This document shows, piece by piece, positions 13,501 through 23,254 of a stretch of 64,000 bases of DNA. Below the pieces are notes generated by a model, which saw only the letters and a program-made list of their open reading frames with translations, was not told the DNA's origin and ran no database searches. Source of the stretch: Tuctoria greenei. Lineage: Eukaryota > Streptophyta > Magnoliopsida > Poales > Poaceae. The stretch covers positions 170,400,922 to 170,464,921 of the forward strand of contig JAYESD010000008.1 of assembly GCA_036927565.1 (NCBI GenBank). Direction: 5' to 3'. The translations under genes were made by a program, and so were the position numbers. Position 1 is the stretch's first letter; every line of letters starts with the position of its first letter.

Positions 13501-16500
13501 GTGGTAAAGATGGGCATGTGAAAGCATATTATTTCAGAAAGAGGAAGGCTCAGACTTGCCATCCTTCGCGAGTAGCTAGTATTGGAGGTTTTCAGGGGAG
13601 TTCTGTTACTATAGATGCACAATTACTTATACTTTTTCATCACTTTGTTGTCTCTACACCATCAGGAGCTGTTGATTCCATGATTCAGTCTTTTGTACCT
13701 TCGGGTTCTACTGTTGTTTCTCAGTCTTTCACTAAGGGATCACTTTTCACTTCTGCTTCATATACCTGCACATATATTCATGATTCTGGTGCTTCATTTC
13801 ATATGACTGTTTTGTAACGGTTTATCTTCTATAATTCCCTCTTTTTGTTATCTTACTATTCATACAACCGATGATTCCCCTCCTTCCATCATTGGATAGG
13901 GTACTTTTTTGTCTGCTTCCTTTGATATTCCTAATGTTTCCTATGGAACTATGTTCCAGACCTAACCATGCAACTTATATCCACTGGCCAACTCGTTGGA
14001 CATGATTGTCTAGTGATTCTTGATCTTTGTTGTGTTCAACATCATCGCACAGGTCGCCTGGTTGGTACAAGCCCTCTTCATCGTGATTTTCAGCATCTCT
14101 GAGAGCTTGACTGACTTTGTCTTTCTTTCATTGCGCCTGTCCGTCTCGACGGCTCCGTTTTTGCTGTTTCGTTCACTTCAATCTTTTGCTCAGCGACATC
14201 ATCGTCTAGACCATCTATGTGGCTCTCATCTATTTGTCTTAGTTCGCCGCGGTCTTTTGAGATCGATTTCAAGTTTTGAGTCTTTAGATCAGTGTTAGGG
14301 TTGTCGATTAGAAAATCAAATCCAGTTCTCTTATCATTCTAGTGAGTTAGTGTCTCAGCGTCTTTTTGATCTTGTTCATTTAGATGTATGAGATTCTACT
14401 CCTTTTGTTTGTAAAGAATGACATCGATATTGTATCATTTTTATAGTTGATTTTTTTCAACACACATGAATTCACTTTATGAAATGTCGTAGTGAAGCCT
14501 TATCTATCTATCTATCTATAAAACTTTCTCTGTTATGGTTCACACTCTGTTTGACATGTTTATTTGTGTTTTTCATGTTGACTGTGTCGACGAGTGTCTC
14601 TCTGATGTTCTTCATCAGGTTCTTTCTGAGCAAGGTACCATGCTTAATTTTCTTTTCCTGGTACTCATGCTCACAATGGTGTTGCTACGCGCAAGCATCG
14701 TCATCTTGCTCGTGCTCTTCTGCTCGCTTCCTCAGTTCCCCTCATTTTTGGGTCGAGCCTGTTTCTACTGCCATTTATTTAATTAACATTCAACTCTCGT
14801 CTGTTTTTTAGGGTAGAATTCCCTTTTTATTGTTTTACTGACAAGACACTTGATTATGCCAACCTCTGTATTTTTTGTTATGTGTGTCATGTGTCGCTCA
14901 CACCTCGTGAATGCACTAACTTCATTTCTCAGTCGGTCAAGTGTGTCTTTTTAGGATAAAGTGCTGAGCATAAGGGGTATTGTGTTGGGATTCGGTTAGT
15001 CGATGGATGAGGACTTCATGAGATGCTGTTTTTGATGAGACATTTCATTTCTATCATCGTCCTTCTTCGGATAATTTTTCTGTATCCGTGATCAATCCTA
15101 TTTCGTTCCTATCTTTTCAGGATGTCCCTGTTGCTAGTGTACTTCCTTCACGCTCAGTGTCACGTTCCACAATGTCTTCTTCGGAATCTTCTTCTGTGGT
15201 CTCCAGCTAAACTATGAAGCCCCCCGTGAGGCAGATCTATACTCGTTGAATTGTGCCTTTGTCGAATGTGTCATCTTCTGATGAGCCATCTACTCCAATC
15301 GAGTCATCTTCCTCTGATGACCCATCTTCACCAGCTCAATCCGCTTCTCCTAATGTGTCTTCTTCTCTTTGAATCATCTTCTAATGATTCTTCCTTTCTG
15401 CTGAGCATCCTCTTGGATGTGCTCATCGCTCTTGTCACTCTCCTGATTGTTACTTTTCTTCTAGCTTTGCTGCTATCGTTGTTTCTGAGCCGATTACGTA
15501 TCGTTAGTCTCCTTATTGTTACTCTCCTTTTATCTGATAGTACATGTGATATTATCATTGATCATGATTCGATTAAGCATGAGCTTTCTAAAAATATTGG
15601 TGTTGATGTTTATTATACTCGAGCACAAGTATAGGATGGTGTTGTTGATCTTTAGTATGTACCTTCAGAGCTTTAGTTTGCTGATTTCTTCATTAGGACA
15701 CAAATCCGACCAGAGCACATATTTTATCTCTCCAAACTCGTTGTGATTGATCCGCCTTGAGTTTGAGGGGTGTTAGAGATATATGTATTAGCTTATATTT
15801 CACATTGTATAAGGAGTTTTTTTTTTGCATGTTAGTAATTTTCTTGTACCTCTATATATTCAGGCCTCCTACTCCATAATAATACAAGTGTTATTCATAA
15901 CAATTCCTCGTATATTTGGATGAAGATATGAACACCCCTCTATATACCCATGCTTTTTGGGTTATGGATTGATGTTTCTGATATACTGTAATATTACTAC
16001 AGCGTTTACTGTCGAATCATGTTAAGAGCTTGCTCATTTACCTACTTTGTACGAGTGTATTACTTGTTTGATGTATAGTGTCTCTGTATGCAGATGCATT
16101 CAATGTGCTAATCAACAATGGGGAGAAGGCAGGGCAAGTTATATTCCACGTGAGTAGTATATTGGTTTACTTGTTACTCTCTCTGTACCAAAATAAGTTT
16201 ATTTCTAGATTTGGTCAATGATTTTTTTTATAAACTTGATCAATATTATCAATATGAAAATTATGTATTATAGAAATATTTCTCATGGTGATCTAACAAA
16301 AGTCTCATGTGTTAAAGTGGATTAAATTTATCAAATTTTTGGTCAAAGATAGATTTGACAAAACCTAGAAATAGACTTATTTTGGGTCAGGTAGTTAAAT
16401 TTTTTTAGCAATGTAGGCAGTAGTTAACTAGCTATGTAAGTTTGACTATCTGTCTCTACCAAGTTTTTTATGCGTGATTTTATTGCAGACTCATATCCAC

Positions 16501-16802
16501 ATCATCCCCCGTAGCAAAGATGATAACCTGTGGTCTTCAGAGGTAATGAGGAAATTGTCTCCTTGTCCATTTATGCCATATTCATTAAAACACTTCATGG
16601 CTTTTGTGTACATAAACTAGGGGCATTTATACATATTTGTACTGATGTACTGAATTTTTCAACATTGCTTCAGACGTACTCGAGGAATCCTCTTTCGCAT
16701 AACCAGGAAACTAAGAACCTTGTTGACAGCATCAAGGAAGTTCTCATGTCTGCCCCCAAAGATTACAGTACTGTAACACCATCCTCGACAAAAGAACTCT
16801 GA
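1561..16802 (+). CDS. HINT3: HINT3-like histidine-triad nucleotide hydrolase, 7 exons
   Basis: Exons: 1561-1833, 2041-2096, 4593-4650, 5367-5433, 16094-16149, 16489-16542, 16674-16802. All introns are GT-AG, phases agree throughout, and the product is 230 aa. The HIT domain opens with CVFCNIV near residue 77. It continues through LYEDDVCLCILD (exon 2), HSLIIPKSHYP (exon 3) and the split catalytic triad HTHIHII, which forms across exons 5 and 6. The family hydrolyses nucleoside phosphoramidates and adenylyl-sulfate. I recognise this subtype as plant HINT3 rather than HINT1; HINT4 is less likely. Residues 17-25 (RLAVLLSHL) fit the PTS2 consensus, so a peroxisomal matrix location is inferred, and this supports the ATG at 1561. 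Intron 2 carries a hAT element and intron 4 (5434-16093) a nested pair of Copia elements. All exons remain intact, so the gene is probably functional if the long intron is spliced. Confidence 0.9.
2725..3541. mobile_element. Nonautonomous hAT element in HINT3 intron 2
   Basis: The left end is CAGTGTTGTCCAGGCG and the right end, reverse-complemented, is CAGTGTTGTAAAATAGCG. An exact 8-bp target duplication, CATCCTAG, lies at 2717-2724 and 3542-3549, the size made by hAT transposases. Subterminal DNA repeats the palindrome GCCTAGGCG many times at both ends. The CpG-rich middle gives several long open frames in both directions, but they are arginine/glycine/proline-rich and overlap each other, so I do not call them genes. 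No transposase. Confidence 0.85.
6816..11776 (-). pseudogene. Copia gag-pol of the inner element, frameshifted
   Basis: Reading from right to left: a Pro/Ala-rich gag start (to 11776); the gag core (10906-11142); the protease region (10067-10681); integrase (9309-10007), with zinc-finger remnant CHACQ and core motifs FDLIHCDVW, CDNGREF and SPQNGKAKR; a low-complexity linker (8442-9144); the N-terminal part of RT (7979-8284); and RT plus RNase H (6816-8027), with YVDDIVL, YNDADWAG and SSAETEYRA. Frames change between blocks, for example near 8000 and 8285. In the protease signature the catalytic Asp is replaced by Asn (VANSGASYHTT). The element cannot code for a full polyprotein. Confidence 0.85.
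8620..8985. repeat. 39-bp minisatellite inside the inner Copia linker
   Basis: About nine imperfect copies of a 39-bp GC-rich unit containing GGCGACGTCGGGGACGCCGG and CGTGGCGC. On the minus strand the unit translates as a 13-residue Ala/Pro/Ser repeat (APRAAPASPTSPV type) lying between integrase and RT. Copies are complete, or shortened by 12 or more bases in whole codons, so the reading frame is kept. Confidence 0.85.
12780..15770 (+). pseudogene. Decayed Copia gag-pol with RT deleted
   Basis: Pieces of a Copia polyprotein appear in order in shifting frames. A gag segment is at 12790-13026. A zinc knuckle, CDYCGKDGHVKAYYF (13492-13536), has its last Cys changed to Tyr. A protease core, HDSGASFHM, lies near 13780-13806. 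Gag-pre-integrase and integrase-like stretches run to about 14800. A Ser/Pro-rich linker follows (15170-15370). Near 15560 the sequence jumps to the C-terminal end of RNase H, so the reverse transcriptase and most of RNase H are missing. Many stops and frameshifts make it noncoding. Confidence 0.75.
16177..16394. mobile_element. Stowaway-type MITE in HINT3 intron 5
   Basis: The left end CTCTCTCTGTACCAAAATAAG is mirrored by CAAAATAAGTCTATTTCTAGG, the reverse complement of the right end. This is the usual Stowaway CTCCCTCYGTCCCAAAATAAGT family with damaged right tip. A TA lies at the left edge. No coding capacity. Confidence 0.7.
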
Positions 16803-16995
16803 AGCAACGCAACGAGACTGTGGATAAACAGTTCAAAGGCAATTTTTCTTTCTTCCTTTTGTTTAGCTGGGAGAGCATCGCTGGGAGATGAATTGATGTA
16901 CAGATTTATCTCAGCCACACCTCGAAATTTTGTTAGTAGCTGATTAAGCACTCGTCTTAGAATAGGAAAAGCAGATCTGAAGGTCATAGTTGATA

Positions 16996-17085
16996 CTCCC
17001 TCCGTTCTGAAATAATTGTTGTTTCGGACAACCAAATGAATTAATGAAGGTTGTTCTAACGACAATTAAAATGAAACGGATGGAG
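16996..17085. mobile_element. Short Stowaway MITE downstream of HINT3
   Basis: The terminal CTCCCTCCGTTCTGAAAT pairs with the reverse complement of the right end (CTCCATCCGTTTCATTTT). Both ends are flanked by TA (16994-16995 and 17086-17087), the Stowaway target duplication. It is 90 bp long and lies about 190 bp past the HINT3 stop codon, so it may be in the 3' UTR. Confidence 0.85.
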
Positions 17086-17552
17086 TATTTGATAGTGACA
17101 GGAATGCATCATGTGAGGAATAGTAAAAAATTGGTTTCTGAAACTTGTTCCGAGTGATGGAATTTAGAACGGGCGAATCTGTGCGCCAGCCGTAGTTCAT
17201 AGATGGTAGATTCTCACGTGCATATTGTTGTGGTCGTTTGAGAACCTACGGAGGGTCTTGGTAATTACAATGGTACATATGGTCGATAAATGATGCAATG
17301 GTGCCTTATGAGGTTGTTTTCTCTTATGTTTCCACGATTTTTCGTGTTTGATGTGCTTTTACCTTTTCATTCAATTGTCAGCATATACACATCGGGACAT
17401 GCTGGTGTTTTGACTAGGAAGTTCCCAGCTATGTAATTCTGTATTAGCAGGATTAATAGGCATGATTTTGCATTTAACATGTTAGACAAGTGCCAGTTGG
17501 TTGTTGATATTGTGTTGGTTGTTGATATTGTTTCTGATTAGTATTGGTTCTA

Positions 17553-19370
17553 GGGCGTGTTTGGAATGTTTTTATTGCTTATCTTTCCAAAGTTTGGCGC
17601 TGCTAAATTTCAGTGAAGGATTTGACCACCCAAAGACTAATGTTGGTGAAGCGACTGGGCTGAAGATGAATATTGTTAAAAGTTTAGTGTCTCAGATTCG
17701 GTGTGACGAGCTGCTGATGGATCACATCTTGCAAGGTTTCGCTGGACAGAGAGCACATTTTCTTCTGACCTATCTCGGCCTCCCAGTCACCTTCGGTCGC
17801 CTCCGCCTAAGTCATTTGCAAACTGTCAAAGATAAAGTGCAGGCCAGGTTAGCGGGCTGGCAAGGTAAGCTCCTCTCCTTGGGAGGGTGCAGGGAGTGCA
17901 GGGAGCTCGTACATACGGTTCTAAGTGCTACCCCCACATATGCACTCTCTGTACTCAAGCTGCCAAAGAAATTCATTCGCGACATAGACAAAGCTCGCAG
18001 AAGGATCCTTTGGGCAGGAACGCAGGACATCCAAGGTGGCAAAGCAAAGGTCAGTTGGGCGCACATCTGTAGACCGATGGAATTCGGGGGTCTAGGAATA
18101 ACTGATTTGAGCTGCTTCAGTTGTGCACTTTGGCTTCGTTGGATGTGGATGGAGTGAAAGGTCCCTTCGAAGCCTTGGATAGGCACTGAGCTGCCGATAG
18201 ACGATACAGACAGGCATATGTTTGCAGCAGCTACAAAAATGGTTCTAAAGAACGGAAAACTGGCAAAGTTTTGGACATCGAGTTGGCTTAATGGGAGGTC
18301 ACCAGCTGCTATGTTTCCAACACTATTTAGACACAGCAGGCGGAAAAATAGAACGGTGGCTGATGCTTTCCATCAACAAAACTGAATTAGAGACATTAGC
18401 ATGAACTTAACTATCCCGTTGATCCGTGATTATGTGGAGTTGTGGCGAGAAGTGCAAAACGTCCATTTTGATCCGTTGGCAGAGGATCCAGACACGATCG
18501 AATGGACCAGGTCATCATCAGGGTTGTTTTCAGTCAAGTCAGCTTACCTGTTCCATTTCGAAAGCAATGTCCGATCTATGTTGCCACAGACCGTTTGGCG
18601 AGTCTGGGTCCCTATGCGCTGCAAGATCTTCCTCTGGCTTCTTTTGCGGGATCAAGTCTGGACTACAGCTCGGCTCCAGAGTAGAGGTTGAGTTAATCAG
18701 TACTTTTGTCCTTTTTGCATCCGGAATTTAGAGACCAGCTTCCATCTATTTCTCAAGTGAGTATCTCGTTGGGTTTGGGATTCTGTCGCGCAAAGTTCCG
18801 GCTATACTGAGTTGGCTCTGGTTCACTGGACGGGAAGTCAAAGTCTCATGGATTGGTTCTTCGACCTGGGAGCAAAAATGCAACAAGCTAAGGTATCCGA
18901 GCTTTATTCACTAGTCATACTCACGTGTTGGACCATTTAGAAGGAGAGAAATGCAAGAGTGTTTGAAGGCAAGGAGAAGGTGATGTCTACACTACATCGA
19001 GAGATCATTCAGGAGGTCGGTCTCTGGAAAACTGTTGGAGCACAATGATTGCGCGCCATCACAGACACGAGCCTGAACTAGAATCTTGAATGCACATTTT
19101 GACCGTGTATCGTGATTTAGTCTATCCATTTGTGCACATCTTGTGTTGTAACATGTACTGTAATTAAACTCTATTATCTTCTTATATAAAATAACGACTC
19201 CTTTGTGAGTTTCAAAAAAAAGTTTGGCTAATGTTGATAAGGAAAATGAACTAGTGTACTACATGGTTGTATTTGCTTACTAAAATTTTGTTTCAATCCA
19301 AACACATATCATTTTTATGATCAACTATCAAAATTTGGTAAGACATTCATAGATAACAATCCGAACGGCC
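17553..19370. mobile_element. Tourist-like MITE split by a LINE
   Basis: The left end GGGCGTGTTTGGAATG and the reverse complement of the right end (GGCCGTTCGGATTG) are similar. The flanking trinucleotides CTA and TTA fit the TWA-type duplication of PIF/Tourist elements with one change. Without the LINE the MITE would be about 200 bp. The ends are imperfect, so confidence is moderate. Confidence 0.5.
17599..19218 (+). mobile_element. 5'-truncated L1-type LINE
   Basis: An open stretch from about 17630 to 18157 matches the C-terminal part of plant L1 reverse transcriptases, including YLGLPVTFGRLR, LAGWQGKLLSLGG, RRRILWAGTQ and GGLGITDLSCFSCALWLRW. A second piece (18401-18691) has the RT zinc-binding region (FSVKSAYLF, WRVWVPMRCKIFLWLLLRD). 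It ends in an A-run at 19214-19221. AAAGTTTGGC is repeated at 17589-17598 and 19219-19228, a plausible target duplication from target-primed integration. The catalytic RT core and endonuclease are missing, and there are stops between the pieces, so this is a dead copy. Confidence 0.85.
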
Positions 19371-19438
19371 TTAGGTGTACATGTCAACCTGCAAGTGGGG
19401 CGGGCTATGGGCAGCCCCGCACGCCACCGAGGCGAACC

Positions 19439-19551
19439 AAATCCCCTGCAGTATTGTAGGTGTATTAGAGGTCATTGACATGTGGGCCCTATACCCCGTG
19501 GGACCCACATGTCAGTGACTTCTAATGCACCTACAATACTGCAGGGGATTT
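19439..19551. repeat. 113-bp near-perfect foldback (MITE-like hairpin)
   Basis: The left arm AAATCCCCTGCAGTATTGTA is the reverse complement of the right end, and pairing continues for about 50 bases per arm with few mismatches to a short loop near 19487-19498. No clear target duplication. The single transcript would fold into a long hairpin. Confidence 0.75.
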
Positions 19552-19677
19552 CAGTCCCACCGAGGAGGTTCCCACTACACTTGATCAGCAGGCTTATTTG
19601 AACGCATCCTTTGTTGATAATCCAAAGCTTATCCTTTCTCACCTTTAGGGCTAATTTGGCAGCATGGGTAGGATAAC

Positions 19678-21053
19678 TGAAAGCATCTAGGCCCCATGAG
19701 GTACGGTTTCGGTGATTAATGACAACCATTCGATATTACTAATGAATTTGTGAATGCAAGGTCCCAATAACACTCAATCAAATGAAATCAAAATTACATT
19801 GGAGACCCATATAAAATCAACGAGTGAGATCAAATCAAATCATATGAAGACAAGAAGTGAAAGCTCTAACTTGACATCACCCAAATTCTTGAAGACAATC
19901 AAAACAACATTTCAAACAAGTGTCAAAGAGGTCACAAGTTCAAATTCCAAAAGAACAACTCAAAACAACTCGAGGTCAACAAGTTGAACACACCGGATCA
20001 TCCGATGGTTTTTGAGTTGACTGCATCGGTCGAGTTGTGTCAACAGAAGAAGAAGACCTCATAGCAAAGAACTCACCGGATCATCCGATGTGAGTGGCTC
20101 AGTGACATCGGTCCATCATCACAGATTGCAACACCATTGGACCAAGTGAAGCACCGGATCATCCGATGTGCAGACTTACACACATCGGTCGATCACTCCA
20201 GTAAGCTTCAAGATCAAGCAAAATTCTGGAGGAAGAGCCACCGTATCATCCGATGAGAAGACAGATCAACATCGGTCTAACAACGGTCATATCTGACACG
20301 GTGACATCAGCTAATTTGGCTTTGATCGATGTTAACTGAAGGGGGGACATCGGATCATCCGGTGTTCGCAGAGAAGTGATGTCAGCCTACTTTTCCAACG
20401 GCTATCTCGTGGAGGCTGGCTATTTATACCCCTTCAACCTGTCAAATCGAAAAGACTTGAAGCCCAGACATACTCTACACATCCTAGAGCATTCAAGCAA
20501 TAGAGCTACCACTTTCACATCATTTGATCATCATTTGTACATCAAGAGATAGGCTAGAACTAGCTAGAGACAGTGCTTGGGTGCCTCCACTCTTGGTGAT
20601 TGGAGTCTCTAGTGTAGTGAGAGCAATAAGGGAGTGTCCCTTGGTGTGTGTGACTTCCGGAGCTTGCCAAGAGGATTGTGGAAGCCCGGAGGATTCCAAA
20701 GTGTACAAGGGTTGAGCTCCACCTTGCCAAGGTTGGCGAACGGAGAAGAATAGTGAAGACCCTCTTGTCTCGGTGACTTGGGAGTGGCAAAACCCCTCTG
20801 TGGGTGCCACAACGTGGATGTAGGAAGATCCTTGTGATCTTACCGAACCACGGGATAAACTCCGTGTCCCTTGAGCGTTTGCATCCCTCTCCCTTTTTAC
20901 ACTTATGCAATCTTCATTCCGCAACTTTAATTTACATTGATTGCATAGTTTAATCGCATAGGGAATTGGGATTTAGGTTGTTAGTTTTTAATTGCCTTAA
21001 AATTTGAAAGAAAGCTCAATTCACCCCCCCTCTTGGGCGTTTCGATCCTTACA
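19678..21053 (+). repeat. 5' LTR of the young Sirevirus
   Basis: It begins TGAAAGCATCTAGG and ends CGATCCTTACA. From 19991 to 20361 it holds repeated copies of CACCGGATCATCCGATG and of CATCGGTC, a palindrome cluster of the kind known from Sirevirus U3 regions. A TATA box, TATTTATA, follows at 20421-20428. The short frames here are LTR sequence, not genes. Confidence 0.95.
20421..20428 (+). promoter_or_regulatory. TATA box of the 5' LTR
   Basis: TATTTATA in GGCTATTTATACCCC, located just after the palindrome cluster; the same box is at 31156-31163 in the 3' LTR. It is inferred to set the U3/R boundary and genomic RNA start about 30 bp downstream. Confidence 0.7.
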
Positions 21054-21055
21054 AT

Positions 21056-21067
21056 TGGTATCAGAGC
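21056..21067 (+). other. Primer-binding site (initiator Met-tRNA)
   Basis: TGGTATCAGAGC lies two bases after the 5' LTR and is complementary to the 3' end of plant initiator tRNA-Met, the usual Copia primer. Confidence 0.9.
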
Positions 21068-21113
21068 GAGGTTGCTCATTGGATCATTCTAGCTTCACCG
21101 CTAGAGAGCTTAA

Positions 21114-23240
21114 ATGGCCAAGAATGGGGGTTCGGTTCCTACCTTCGAGGGCAAGAACTTTGCCTATTGGAAAGCACGCATGCGTGCCTACCTAGAGGCT
21201 ATTGCTCCCGAAGTTTGGGAAGCGACCCATGCGGGATTTGGAGATCTCAATTATGTTGGTGATCAACTAAAATGGGATGCTAAGGCTAGAAATGCCATCT
21301 ATGAATGTATAAGTCAAGACATATTTGCTAGAATTGCTAGTAAAGAGAGAGCTTGTGAAATTTGGGCATGTTTAATTGAAATTCATGAGGGCTCATCTCG
21401 TGTTAAAGAACTCAAATATCACTTGCTTAAATCCAAGTATGATGAATTCAAAATGCTTCCTCATGAGAATGTTAACCAAATGTTTTCTCGTTTAAATGTG
21501 CTCATTGAGGAGATTAACGCACTTGACATTGCTTCTCTTGGTAAGGGACTTATCAACCGCAAGATCCTCATGCTTCTACCCAAGCCCAAGTACAACATTA
21601 TCAATTCAATGCTCCAAAAGGAATCACTTGACAACATTGAAGTCTCGGAGCTCATTGGAGAAATTCATGCTCATGAGATGAGCGTACTTGGAATGATGGA
21701 GGAGTCATCGTCAAAAACCATTGCTCTCAAGGCCTCAACTAAGAAGACAACTCCCAAGAAAAAGAAAGTGGTTGAGCCTAGCTCAAGCGAAGAAGAGCAA
21801 GCAACAAGCAAAGATGACGATGATGAGCTTGCGTTGATGATGAGAAAATTCTCACGTCTAAACTCCAAGATCGCAAAGAAGGGATACTCTTTTGATCTCA
21901 AGAAGAAAGCCTTCCTCCCAAGAAAAGATGAAAATAAGACATGCTATAATTGTGGTGATCAAGGCCACATATCATATGATTGTCCAAGACCGGACAAGAG
22001 GAAGGACAACCACAAGGGAAAGAATCGAAAGCTAGAAGAAAGTGATGAAGATGAAGAAGAGGTCAAGCCCAAGCGCTCTTTTGGAAAGAAGAAATTTGAC
22101 AAAGGCAAGAAGACCAAGCTCTTTCCAAAGAAGAGAAGAGGGCCCCAAAAAGTCTTCATGCGCGAGGCCAATGAGTGGATCACGGATGAAGAATCAAGCG
22201 ACGAAGAGAGTGAAGATGAAGAAAACTTGGCGGGCCTTGCCATCGTCAACAAGGACAACTCACCTCTTCGTCCACCTCCTATGTGCCTCATGGCAAAAGG
22301 TAACACTAAGGTATGTGATGACTCTAGCGATGATGATGATGAGATCTCCCCTGATGAATTAGCATCTATGATTAATGAATACCATGTCATCATAAAAAGG
22401 GAAAAGAGCAAGGTTAAGGCACTTGAACAAGCTTGTGCTAAACTTGAGAGTGCGAAGCTCGATTTGCATGACAAGTATGTAACCATACTTAAAGAGCATG
22501 ACACGCTCAAAACACATGTCAAGCAAATCGAGGAGGAAAATGCTCAAATCAAGCTTGATCATCATGAGCTTGACTTAGCAAACCAAGCACTCTTGGGAAA
22601 GCACAATGACTTGGTTCAAGAACATGAAGTGCTTAACCGTGCTTATGAAGCAATTGAACTAAAAATGAAAAACATGAAAAAGGAAACCCTTGATGGCAAA
22701 GTATCAACTACTTCACATGCCATTAATATTTTGGATGAGTCCTTGCCTTTGAAAGCAAACCTTAGGGAGAAGGAGTTGATGGACGAGATTGAAAGTCTCC
22801 GCACTAGTGTGGCAAGACTTTCTAAGGGGGAGGACAAGCACAAGGAAATCCTCTACCAACAAGCTAAAGGCTTCAACAAGAGAGGACTTGGATCCTTCCC
22901 GGTGCTCAACAAAGGGAAGGTGCCCTCACCGGAGCTTAGGACGAGCTTCATCAAAGAAGTTGGTTCCTATTGCCAACATTGTGAGGTCACCGGACATCAC
23001 ACGAGGGAGTGTCCTCTTCCCAAGCGTCCCTCTCCAAAATTGCCTCCTAACTACAAAACTACTTTCAATGATTACCACTATCTCTTGAGCAAAGTAGGTG
23101 GCAAGGTGAAGGCAAGGTTCATCGGCAAAGACATTAAGGGCATGAAGGGGAAGCTCCCCAAGCAACTTTGGGTCCCAAAATCACTTTTATCACACATACA
23201 AGGACCTAAGTTGGCTTGGGTGCCTAAACTCAAAAACTAA
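21114..23240 (+). CDS. gag: Sirevirus gag, 708 aa
   Basis: Capsid/nucleocapsid precursor that packages genomic RNA in cytoplasmic particles. The N-terminal 190 residues resemble the Copia gag (UBN2-type) domain. A zinc knuckle C-x2-C-x4-H-x4-C is at residues 277-290 (CYNCGDQGHISYDC). Long Lys- and Glu/Asp-rich stretches follow. Residues about 415-540 are heptad-like (coiled coil), and a second knuckle (CQHCEVTGHHTREC) is at 620-633. The large gag with a second C-terminal knuckle is a Sirevirus trait. It ends in TAA at 23238. Pol starts 14 bases later in another frame. The frame is fully open, consistent with recent activity. Confidence 0.92.
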   Translation: MAKNGGSVPTFEGKNFAYWKARMRAYLEAIAPEVWEATHAGFGDLNYVGDQLKWDAKARNAIYECISQDIFARIASKERACEIWACLIEIHEGSSRVKELKYHLLKSKYDEFKMLPHENVNQMFSRLNVLIEEINALDIASLGKGLINRKILMLLPKPKYNIINSMLQKESLDNIEVSELIGEIHAHEMSVLGMMEESSSKTIALKASTKKTTPKKKKVVEPSSSEEEQATSKDDDDELALMMRKFSRLNSKIAKKGYSFDLKKKAFLPRKDENKTCYNCGDQGHISYDCPRPDKRKDNHKGKNRKLEESDEDEEEVKPKRSFGKKKFDKGKKTKLFPKKRRGPQKVFMREANEWITDEESSDEESEDEENLAGLAIVNKDNSPLRPPPMCLMAKGNTKVCDDSSDDDDEISPDELASMINEYHVIIKREKSKVKALEQACAKLESAKLDLHDKYVTILKEHDTLKTHVKQIEEENAQIKLDHHELDLANQALLGKHNDLVQEHEVLNRAYEAIELKMKNMKKETLDGKVSTTSHAINILDESLPLKANLREKELMDEIESLRTSVARLSKGEDKHKEILYQQAKGFNKRGLGSFPVLNKGKVPSPELRTSFIKEVGSYCQHCEVTGHHTRECPLPKRPSPKLPPNYKTTFNDYHYLLSKVGGKVKARFIGKDIKGMKGKLPKQLWVPKSLLSHIQGPKLAWVPKLKN

Positions 23241-23254
23241 CTTCATGTGTGTAG

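Larger units (their letters stand above)
6551..15902 (+). mobile_element. Outer short-LTR Copia retrotransposon (decayed, split)
   Basis: The 5' LTR is 6551-6662 plus 12029-12045, cut by the inner element. The 3' LTR is 15771-15902 (132 bp). Both carry TTAGAGATATATGT(G/A)TTAG near the start and ACAAGTGTTATTCATAACA at the end. A primer-binding-like TGGTAACAGAACC follows the 5' LTR at 12046, and a purine tract (GAGTTTGAGGGG) precedes the 3' LTR. I could not find a matching target duplication. The element lies in HINT3 intron 4 in the same orientation as the gene. Confidence 0.8.

Noticed and set aside
14499..14521. TCTA microsatellite
   Set aside because: A short tetranucleotide run in decayed Copia; no functional reading.
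20520..20924. 134-codon minus-strand frame, repeated at 31255-31659
   Set aside because: It is LTR sequence; the two copies are the two LTRs of one element.
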